Shown here: in pieces, positions 30,101-42,100 of the stretch
How the letters are laid out: the number at the start of each line of letters is the position of its first letter
Position numbering within the stretch: the first letter of the stretch is position 1
Made by a program: the position numbers and the translations under genes
Notes under the pieces: generated by a model
Databases searched by the model: none
The model's input: only the letters and a program-made list of their open reading frames with translations
Told to the model about the DNA's origin: nothing
Origin: Omphiscola glabra
Taxonomy: Eukaryota; Mollusca; Gastropoda; Lymnaeidae
Length of the DNA stretch: 64,000 nt
NCBI GenBank assembly: GCA_964017045.1
Contig: OZ024806.1
Span: 22,739,088-22,803,087 of the forward strand
Direction of reading: 5' to 3'

Positions 30101-33100
30101 GATAAGTTAATAATGAAAGGGATTTGTTGATACATGTACTTTCAGAGGCATATAAAGAATATTTCATATTCATCCTCTTTCCATGACTAATAAATGTTCA
30201 TAATATGTGAGTTATGCTTTGCAGTTGTACTCTCATGTCATTTCTTTTTCTTTTGATACCAAAATCAAGTCTATGGCTATAAGTTAGTCTATGGCTATAA
30301 GTTATTCTATGGCTATAAGTTAGTCTATGGCTATAAGTTAGTCTATGGCTATAAGTTAGTCTATGGCTATAAGTTATTCTATGGCTATAATTTAGTCTAT
30401 GGCTATAAGTTAGTCTATGGCTATAAGTTATTCTATGGCTATAAGTTAGTCTATGGCTATAAGTTATTCTATGGCTATAAGTTAGTCTATGGCTATAAGT
30501 TAGTCTATGGCTATAAGTTAGTCTATGGCTACAAAGTTTTAAAGTTGTTGGTCATTTTCTGGAAGCAATTCGCTTTTTCCATTGACAGGATGTCATGACA
30601 GTCTAAATACAGAAACAAACTCACCATGGAAAGAGTTTTGAGATAAGGTTACTTATGTAATGAAAAAGTAAATATTCTCTTACAGCTGCAGTCAGGTTTG
30701 TCAAATCAAAGTCAGTCAGCACATTGTTCAACAAGATGCCTGTTTTTTCCAAGTAAATTTTGCTTCCAAAGTTTGAGTTCATACTTCTGTAGAAGGAAAG
30801 TAAGCACGAATTACAATGTGGATGTCTTATTATTGAAAGTTTACAATGATGTTACTAAATCTCAATCTTAAATACATTTAAGAAGAAAATAGATTGTTGT
30901 AATGTCATTGTTGTTGTTTTGATACAGTTTCATGCCTTTGTTGTCAATACGTGAGGCCCGTAATTTTTGAGTTGAGATGTGAGAGGCCATGTTTTTTAAC
31001 CTGTAGCCAGTCAATTAAAGATCTAGACATCAAGCTGAACAGAGGTTGTTAGTTTTCCTTGTGTTAGACATAACATTATTAACTATAACATTGATCAAAA
31101 CAATAATCTTTAAAATAAGCTTAACAAAAAATTGATTAGTTGAAAAAGATAAAATTTTAATTGATAGATCAAGGAGATATGTCAGGCACTGACGTCAAGT
31201 CAAGTAATGAAGTGAAGTCAATTATTTAGGTCAAGATTAGCTTTTATTCTTACATTGTTGCTGAGACCATCAGCTCAGATGAGTCGATGACTGACAGGTG
31301 GGACGTGCCAGCACTCTTGCCAGGACTGAATGGACCATAATGTTTTGGATCAGGATAGGTTTGGTTATCGTTGATCATCCCAGTCAACTGTGCCACAAAC
31401 TCATCACTGAGAATGGCTTCGGTGAGTTTCTCCATGCCCTCATTGAACAGAGGGTCCCCCAGGAGAGCTCTGTGAGCATACACAAACTTGTAGATCTGTA
31501 GGATCAAATATTTGAACGACTTGTTTATTTAATAGCAAAAAGGAGAGCTCTGTGAGCATACACAAACTTGTAGATCTGTAGGATCAAATATTTGAACGAC
31601 TTGTTTATTTAATAAAAAAAAAAGATTTTTTAAAAAGATACTGGAGCAAAAATAACTGTGCAAACTTTGTTGTAGATTAAAGACATTTCTCTATAAAAAA
31701 AAAAAGTTCAAACTCTAAGAAAGTTTGACATCGCATTTTGTTATTAAACCGCCTCAATGCTTCAGTACCTCAATGAGCTGATGATAGGTCAGGCTGACAT
31801 TGCCCTGATTGTCTTTCCATCCAATCTTGTCAGCCATTTTCAAAATAAGAGCAACCAGGGCCCCACCAGCAGGGGGCGCTAAAGTCACCACTGTGAGTTC
31901 TTAAGGAAGAAGAAAAAGAAAATTGAAATAAAAATAAAAAATTGACATTCTAGTAGTTTTAATTTGAGAATATTATGTAACCACTAAAGACAAGTTATTT
32001 TTTCTTGCAGAAATTTCTGTGCATAATTCTAGTAATAAATCAAATAGTAAACATGATAGCTTTCATAAACACATGATTATACATTCATCTTATCTTTTAA
32101 TTCTAAAATTAAAACAAATCTTTATGGCACACCAAAGTTTATTGGGCACCCAACTTTAAATTTTGTCTCAAGCACACGTGGTTTCAGCACTGTGTAGTTT
32201 CTAGGGCACCTACCTTTAAATTTGGTCTCAAGCACACCTGGTGTCAGCACTGTGTAGTTTCTAGGGCACCCACCTTTAAATTTGGTCTCAAGCAAACCTG
32301 GTGTCAGCACTGTGTAGTTTCTAGGGCACCTACCTTTAAATTTGGTCTCAAGCACGCCAGGTGTCAGCACTGTGTAGTTTCTCAAATCTTCATCAGAAAG
32401 CACACCACCCAGGCGAGATATCTGACAATAAAATAACAAATGATATTCAATGATATCCTCACCACCACAAGCATTCACTGTTTTCAAAAATTGGAAGACA
32501 AACCCAGAAAGCATATTGTGATGGCCTAATTTCTCTGTCACTTGACAGACATGTTATAAACTTTTAATAATTTAATGTACATATTCTTTGAGAAATTCTT
32601 TATTTCTCCATGTTACGGACTGGGTCTCTAGTGTTTGTTGGTGATTGTGAAAGTTGTTGATGAGATGCAGGGCTCTCGCATGCAAAACTCTCACGTGCCA
32701 CATGCGTATCTTGTTATGAACGAATGTTTGCTCACACATGCCACGTGGGTTTCTATATAAGATCCCCTTTTTAGAAGCCTATTTCCCCAACTATAAGTAA
32801 GACAGTCTAATGTGATTCAGACAGATTTAAGCTAGACTTGAGTGAGAGACATAGCATGTGATTACTTACCATTGTGTGTATGGAGAAATATTTTCACCAT
32901 TCCTATTACTAGTGTGGATAATAATTTTCACCTATCCTATTACTTGTGTGGATTAATATTTTCACTTTGTGTGTGAGTGTGTGTTTATTACTATTTCCAC
33001 ATTTCATTATTATACATTTCAAGTGCTGTAAGTTGATATAAATTTTTCCTTCTCTCATTTCATTATATTTTATTTTTGTAGTTACGGTATCAGAATTATT

Positions 33101-36100
33101 AGTGTGAATAAAATGATTATTGTAAACTTCCCTATCTTTGGCATTGTCTTATTAATACACTGGTTGCAGTCCTTTGTTATGTATTGTTCTTCTAACAAGC
33201 CAGAATAAACTGTTAAAACCTTACAACGGTACAAAACCCACCAGTTTTAGTAGTGCTTGAGAAAATGGCAATTGAAAAATCGAGTCTCTACAACCAAAGA
33301 ATGTCTTGTAAAACATGCTTTTAAAAATTTTTTGTTATCATCTTTCAAACTTAAAAACAATATATAACAAAATTTTACAATGAATATTTGGGTCATTTTA
33401 TTTAATCAAAGACCTGGGTGCTCAGTCACATTGTTTTTAATTAGTACTTAACCACCACCCCCCTCCCCCCAAAAAAAAATCATAATAGCATTTAAAGAAA
33501 TAAATTAGTATATTAGTTTGCACAATTTTTTTTTTTACAATTTTATTGAACTGTAAGACACAGCAACTATATGACTACAGTAAGACGCAGTAACTAGATG
33601 TATCTAAATTATATATATATTTTTTTTTTTTAATTCTCACTTTTTACAATGTAATTTGTAATTTAATTTTTTTTAAACCCATTTTTTTAATATTGACGGT
33701 CAAAAAGAAATATTTAGAAATATGTATTGGTAAGCAGGTCTTTAATCAGCTAAGGAGATTTTTTTTGTTTGAATGATGACAGTTTTGATAGCATCAAGTA
33801 AAAGATGGTTTGTTTATCAATTGTGCAACAATTTTTTTCCTTCCCATAATTTTACATTAATTTCTAAATAGTTCATTCCGCTGATGAGAGAGAGATTTAT
33901 TTTCCACAATCCATCTAGGATCTCAATATAAACCTCGCTCTAGATAAAACAAACTATAAACAAATGAATTTTTTTTTTTTAAACACCAGAATCATGCAAG
34001 TTGAAGCAATTCATCTCAAACAATAATAATGTTGTAAGTTTCCTTTGAAAAATAAAAACCAGCATGCACGATTGCAATGTTTCAATGTGAAATACAGAAA
34101 AAGATAGTTGGTCTGTACTAATGTAAATCCTGGCACTAAAATTTCTGTTATCAGTAACAAGATATTTCAGTGCAATATGATTAAGCCCTGAAATTTTCAC
34201 TACATTTGTAAACTTCATAGATAAGGTGATTCTAATGCTCTATAGGCGTTTTAAAATGAGCACATGGGCTATTACCAAGTCTTGGCATATCATCACAGTT
34301 AAAAAGATTTATGACATGCATCGTATTGTGGGTGAAAAGGTAAAATATATCTGCTATCCCTTTCATAAAAAGTTGATGTAAAAATAGAAGTAAAATTATC
34401 TGAAACCTTGTAATATCAAATTATGCTTACCTCTCACCTAAGTAAGCTGATTGGCTGCAATCCAGTAATATCAAATTGGGTTTACCTCCGACAAAAGTAA
34501 AAATTGCACCTTCAACATTCAGATTTATATATTATTATATCCTTCTCACCTCTTGATTAACACGTTCCATCAGCGACCCACTGTACAGACTGTCTGAATC
34601 TTGAGCAATACTCCTGAGTGTTGAAGCTAAGGAGGTCCACACAATGGTATCATTCAAAACCTTAGGGTTATCTCCATTCATGAAAAGCTCTCTCAAAGAT
34701 GGATCAACAAAGTGACCAGATTCACCTAAAAGTCTTGCTACAGTGCAAAAATAAAATACACAAACTTTTCTTAAGTTTCTGAAAACGCTTTTATTTTTTT
34801 ATTTTTTTGGTCATCTATTACACTGTTAAATAAATGACAACATGCAGTAAATGTGACTGCTAGTTATAATTAACAATTTTATTGAACTATACATTCACAT
34901 GATGTGTTTTTAAAATTTATTTAATCAGTAAATTCATAGTATGTGTAAAGACACACAAAAATGACTTGTTTCTGGAGCATAAAAATTGGACTGACATCTA
35001 TGTACATATATTTTCTCTTGTCTAAAAATCTCTTTTATTTTGCATTAAAGTAGATGTAACATATAATTACCAAGTTCTTCAGAAACGAGAAACCCGGCAC
35101 TGGCAAGGTCTATAGCAGGCTGAATAAGATCTGGCCACTGGAGCCTATGTTTTATGAGAGAATAGAGGAGAAGAAATTAGATAAATGATTTGTGAAAAAT
35201 AATTAAAATTAAAAAATAATTTTTTTAAACACGTTTAAACATTTAAAATAGCAATTTTAATAGAGAATTAAAAATTAATGAATAAACAATTTAACTCCTT
35301 TTGTTTAAATCTTTCAAGGGATGTGATAGTTTCAAATATTTCAAAAGATGTGATAGTTTTAAATCTTTCAAAAGATGTGATAGTTTTAAATCTTTCAAAA
35401 GATGTGATAGTTTTAAATCTTTCAAAAGATGTGATAGTTTTAAATCTTTCAAAAGATGTGATAGTTTTAAATCTTTCAAAAGATGTGATAGTTTTAAATC
35501 TTTCAAAAGATGTGATAGTTTTAAATCTTTCAAAAGATGTGATAGTTTTAAATCTTTTAAAAGATGTGATAGTTTAAATCTTTCAAATAAATATTAGGCC
35601 CTTTCAAGCTATGGACAGATTGCAAACATGGAAAAAAACATTATTTAATATCTTATAACATCCAAACTGTCAAATTTACCTAGAGCCTGTATTTTAGGGT
35701 TAAATTTACAATATTGATCACCAAACACACAGCAAAAATAATAAAATTCATCACGTTCCAATATTAAGTTTATTTATAATCTTAAGGAGCTAATTCTAAA
35801 ATGAAGTCCTTTCAGCCAAGTTGTTAATCAGAGTCTAGGCCTATGTGTATTGCTCTTATTGATGCTGCGATAAATGTCAAAAACAGAAAAAACTACCTTA
35901 CCGACCATGTTTCTCATGCATCTCACGCAGTCCTTTAACAAGACCAGGGACACCAGCAGACAGGACACTCTGGCCAAGATAACAATAGATTATAACGTTA
36001 AAAGTTTTCATGAAAAAATATTTAGGAATGCTCACTTCCAACTCAAATAATAATTAACTAACCCTCATAACTCAAAGAATAATGAACTAACCCTCACTTC

Positions 36101-39100
36101 CAACTCAAAGAACAATGAACTAACCCCCACTTCCAACGCAAAGAATAATTAACCAACCCTCACTTCCAAGTCAAAGAATAATGAACTAACCTCACAATGT
36201 GAAGTTTTAAATTAAGTGGATCAGAAATTTTATAAGATTCAAATATCAAAGACTTTACTTTGTTGATTATATCAAGTAATATTCATAATTAAAACTCAAA
36301 AATGAGTTTCATTATTAATTAACTTGCAGTAATAAATATGAAAATAAATATATATATCCCATACTATGTTGAAACTCGATGAAACACTGTATTTGACGTG
36401 TATAGAACTTACCGTAGCAAAATTTGTTTTTGAAATTTCTTCAGGGTTAAGTTTAAATGGTGCCCTCTCTCTGAAGTTGTAGCCAGATGACTTTTTGAAT
36501 TTGTGGTCATGAACTATAGCAAAGCCCCCTCTAGAAAAGTTAAGATTTTAAGATAGATCTACTGTTATTGCAAAGTATGACTTTAAGTGATTTAAAATAA
36601 AACACTGAATTATTGTAACACTGAAATCTGATTTGAGACTTTTTGGAAAATTTTCTGTTGTTTAATACAGAGTTCTTATTTTATGTTGGGATAAACAAAA
36701 CTTGAAAATAAATTAACAGACAGGCTTATTTTTATTTTTGCAGATATCGGCAAATTTCATAATTGAGAATGTCATGTACAATTTTTTAGAAGCTTGTATT
36801 GGTCCATCATAGAAATTATATGTCTTCAAATATGAAATATTCTTTGTTTTGAACACACAGAAACTTGAATTGTAACTTAAAAACTGAGTCAAGATCTCAA
36901 TGTGAAGGTAAACGCAGGACTTTTGCCAGACTTGACTACAACTAACATTTGAAATCAATATAGCAGCATAGATCGTTTAAGGCAAATTCATGTGTTTCTC
37001 ATTATGGCACCGGGCAAGTAAAGCTTTATCTTAATTGTAATGGCATGATGGTAAATAAGGGGTTAATGATATTAAAGAATTGTTAGATAAAATCTCCTAC
37101 CCTCCAATACCAGCATGTGCAGGGTTGACAACTACAAGACAGAATGCAGCAGCCACAGTGGCATCCACAGCGCTTCCTCCATCTTTTAACACCTGCAGGC
37201 CTATCTCACTACAGCGAACATCATCACAGGCAACTGCAGCGTGGCCATGAAACTGGACAAATCAAAATTAAACATATTAATTTGAAGCAGTCATCAGACA
37301 TAAGTATCACAACCTATCAACACTGGCAACCTGCACAGCGTGGCACATTATGTGACCTGGTTAAAAATGAACTGACGTAAACCTTTTTCAAACTTTATTT
37401 TTTTTTTCAAGAACTTAAAACCCTTGTATCATTTTATAGCTTACGTAACAGTTAATCTAATAGCCCTAAAGCTTAAAACTGCTACTTTTTGCTAATGTAT
37501 AGTACCATTAGTTTATATTTTCATTTATCTAATTTTAATGTGAAAACACTTAAGATGAAATTGCAAAAAATTTATTTTAAGAACATTGAAGGAGAATTAT
37601 GCAAATGCACCTTGACTGCTGATATAGTGTATATGTTAATACCTGCTTGGGCTCTAGATAAATGGTCAGCACCAGAGCCACAGTTATGGCAACAGCAAAT
37701 ACTATAGCTGATATTATTATCACACGCAGCCCTCTATTTTGTGGACCATACCTATTGGGATTTTAAAAAATGAGAAATTACATAAAACGATTGCATTTTA
37801 CATTAATCGACCAAAACCGAAGCCTAAAGCTTAACAGACTTTCGACCAAAACCGAAAGATTTATATACTTTGAAATTCGTTCACTCATACATTCTGCATA
37901 CATTGAAAAATGATGGGGAAAGTATCAACATTTACACTCTTTTTATAAAAAATGAAACCATGAGTATCTAATGAATAATTTGGCTTTTACCATTTTAATA
38001 ACAATATGTAATTTAAATTTCTTAAAAATGTATTTTAAAGTAGTATGGTAAGAGAAAACTTGGGGGGGGGGGGAATACATGTAAAATAGACCCTTGAGTA
38101 CCCTTTGCTTTTATAATATGACTAGCCGATATACCCGGCGTGGCCCGGGATTGCATTAGGACCCCGATCCCGGTGACCTACAGATCCCGTTAGTATACTG
38201 TTCCCTGTGGGATCCCGTTCCATCTAGGGTTCCTCCTTTCCAATGTTATCCCATTTCCCGATAGGATCCCGATTTGATTGTGACATAGATATAGCGTTTA
38301 AAATTATGGAACATTCTAGATTAAATGTATTATGCTCCTCGAACTGTGTAAAAACGGTCTTGTTTAAGTAATTATTTTTTAAACTTGAAAAATTATACAA
38401 CTAAATGCCTTTCTATAACTATAGTAAATTTAAGTTAAAAGAGGGGCCCCGGGGTCCCATTCCATAATTGTACCGAATTAGTTTTGCCTGAGATGTGGCC
38501 CTCTAAAAATCATTCGGGTAAGTTATGAAGTTAAAATTTTAAATTTGTCCCATTAAAATCTATTGAATAATGCCATAGATATAACGCTTTAAAGTTATCG
38601 AACTTTCTGGAAAATTCTAGATTGGATATTAATAGTTTTAAATCCCCCGGTGTTACAGTACGGACAGTGAAGTGCATTACTACCACCCTAGGCCTATATC
38701 CATCAAGTCACATAGAACCTATAGTGTTGTTTAAGCGTATTGATATTTATAAATGTTATATAAGGAAAAATGAAATGGGGCTCCCGGCCCAGAGGAATGG
38801 ATATTATGAGTTCGGTACCCTTTAGTATTTGAGTATGGATAATCAAGTTATGTGAACTAAGTTTGGTCAAGATCCATCAACTCATGTAGTAAGTATTAAG
38901 CCTATCCATATTTATATAGCTCATATAAGGAAAAATGAAATGGGGCCCCCCAGCCCCAGAAGAATGGCCATTATGAGTTCAGTACCCTTCGGTATTTGAA
39001 TATGGATAATCAAGTGTACGTGTACTAAATTTGATCGATATCCATCCATTCACGTAGGAATGCCATAGATATAGCATTTTAAGAATATCGAACTTTCTGG

Positions 39101-42100
39101 AAAATTCTAGATTGGATATTATTAGTTTTACATCCACCGATATTTCTGTTCGGACAGTGAAGTGTATTGCTACCACCCTAGACCTATATCCATCAAATGA
39201 CATAGAAACTATAGTGTTGTCTAAGCCTATTGACCTATAGAACTTTCTGGAACATTCTAGATTAAATTTATTATCCTCCTCGAACTGTGTAAAAACAGTC
39301 TTTTATTAGTAATAATTATTCTTCGAATACGAAAAATTATACGACTAAATGAATTTCTATAACTATAGTACATGTTAAAAGAGGGGCCCCGGGGGCCCAT
39401 TCTATAATTGTACCAAATTAGTTTTGCCTGAGATGGGGCCCTATAATAATCATTCAGGTAAGTTATGACGTTAAAATTTTAAATTTGTCCCATTAAAATC
39501 TATTGAATAATGCCACAGAAATAGCGTTTTAAAGTTATCGAACTTTCTGGAAAATTCTAGATTGGATATTATTAGTTTTACATCCACCGTTATTTCCATA
39601 TGGACTAAGAAGTGTATTGCAACAAAGCTAAGCCTATATCCATCAATTCACATAGAACCTATAGTGTTGTCTAAGCCTATTAATATTTATATAGCTTATA
39701 TAAGGACAAATGAAATGGGCCCCCGGCCCCAGAGGAATGGATATTATGAGTTCAGTACCCTTTTGTATTTGAGCATGGATAATCAAGTGTATGTGTACTA
39801 AGTTTGGTCAAGATCCATCCATTCATATAGGAGTATTAAGCTTATCGCTATTTATATAGCTCATAAAAGGAAAAATGAAATGGGGCCCCCGGCCCCAGAA
39901 GAATGGATATTATGAGCTCAGTACCCTTCGGTATTTGAATATGGATCATCAAGTGTATGTGTACTAAGTTTGATTGATGTCCATCCATTCATGTAGGAGC
40001 ATTTGTTTGTAATTTTTTTATATAGCTCATATAAGAAAAAAACGAATTCGGGCCCCCCGGCCCCAAACGAAATGTTCTTAAAAGTTCTCAACCCCTTAAG
40101 AGTTCCTTCTGGATAATGATGGATATATGTGCCAAGTTTGGTCAAAATCCATCAATCCGTGTAAAAGCCTTTGTGGAACAGAAAAACCCACAAACAAACA
40201 AATTTTCACTTTTATATATATACTAGCCGATATACCCGGCTGGCCCGGGATTGCATTAGGACCCCGATCCCGGTGGCCTACAGATCCCGGTAGGATACTG
40301 TTCTCTATAGGATCCCGTTCCATCTAGGTACCCTGATTTCTAATGTTATCCCATTTCCCAATAAAATCTATTGAATAATGCCATAGATATAGCATTTTAA
40401 GAATATCGAACTTTCTGGAAAATTCTAGATTGGATATTATTAGTTTTACATCCACCGATATTTCTGTACGGACAGTGAAGTGTATTGCTACCACCCTAGG
40501 CCTATATCCATCAATTGACATAGAAACTATAGTGTTGTCTAATCCTATCGATATTTATATAGCTCATATAAGGAAAAATGAAATGGGGCCCCCGGCCCCA
40601 GAAGAATGGATATTATGAGTTCAGTACCCATCGGTACTTGAATATGGATAATCAAGTGTACGTGTACTAAGTTTGATCTATATCCATCCATTCACGTAGG
40701 AGTATTTGTTTGTAATTTTTTTACATAGCTCATATAAGAAAAAAACGAATTCGGGGCCCCCGGCCCCACACGAAATGTTATTAAAAGTTCTCAACCCCTT
40801 AAGAGTTCCTTCTGGATAATGATGGATACATGTGCCAAGTTTGGTCAAGATCCATCAATCCGTGTAAAAGCCTTTGAGGAACAAACAAACAGACAAATTT
40901 TCACTTTTATATATATATATGATATGATATGATTACAATGCTACCTAAACATATGTCAAAATCTAGACCTTAATGTCGAGTGTTCATCTAATCTTTGATG
41001 CCAGATGCTTACTTGTTAGATATTATTGTCTTTCACTTCATCCCAAGGACTAGTGCAACCGATACCAATACAGCAAACACTGCATATTTTGAAGCACTCT
41101 ATAAGTTTATTATACATCATCACAACATGGCGGAATAATGTATATTGTACTCAAAATCCAATTCATTACACAAATCAAAGTACTTCTTCTACAAATACAT
41201 CCAGCCAAAATCAAAACAAGCTACACTTGAATATCATACAATGGCCATCAATCCACCATAGCAACAACAAAACTCACGAGTCATTTCCCCTTATCCAAAT
41301 ACATCACCACACTCTCAACATAATATATACAGCTAAAAATATACTCTCTACACTAAACATCTTTTCCATACCAAACAAAACAACAGTGATTCTCATACCC
41401 TTGACAACATATATCTACAATAATGATTATTTGTCACCTAAATATCAGTTATTAAGGCTATAAAAATATCACAATATTTCTCGGTTATCGTTTCAGCCGA
41501 AACCGAAACTATGCAGAAAGTGATCAAATGGCCACTTTCGGCGCTGAAACCGAAGCAGAAATTTGGTCTGTCTCTAATCACAATTGTGCGAAAATTGGAC
41601 CCTTCTAGTTCCAGACCAAGGGTAAGGCATGAATTAAAACTGACTCACAATATACTGTTAGTGGTTTTCAGTTGATGAAGGGGTGAGCACTCTGCTCCTG
41701 GGCTGTCACCATTACTGACATGTTTCAAAGGCCCATCTGTATCAATGAGGCCAGTCTTGTCATCTGCAAAAATTAAATTGTATTACCTACATAAATATTT
41801 ATTTTTTTACTTATTTACCTTATCAAGACTTGTATAGTAACAAATTAAGAAGGATCTCAAGAAGTTTCCTTATTTAATAATTAGAAAAAAATTTTTGGAG
41901 GAACATCTAGTTAGAAATTATGTTGTCTTAATCTATACCGAATCTACTAGTAAATTTTAATTGCCAAGTTTTAAGTAATGTCTGGCAGCTTCAATTCTCT
42001 ACCAAAAATGGATGTAAACTTTATGAATGAACAGTGTATGCTCGCTCTTACATAAAATTGTATTATTTTGATGTTAAGCTTACATAAGAATAAACTTGTA

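Noticed and set aside
32122..32541. 139-residue minus frame as a separate gene
   Set aside because: It is GGT exon 9 plus its 60-bp copies, not an independent gene.
41026..41463. 145-residue plus-strand frame in GGT intron 2
   Set aside because: Low complexity, caused by a G-poor stretch; no domain was recognised. A faint LNIIQW string recalls a LINE endonuclease start but is too weak to call.
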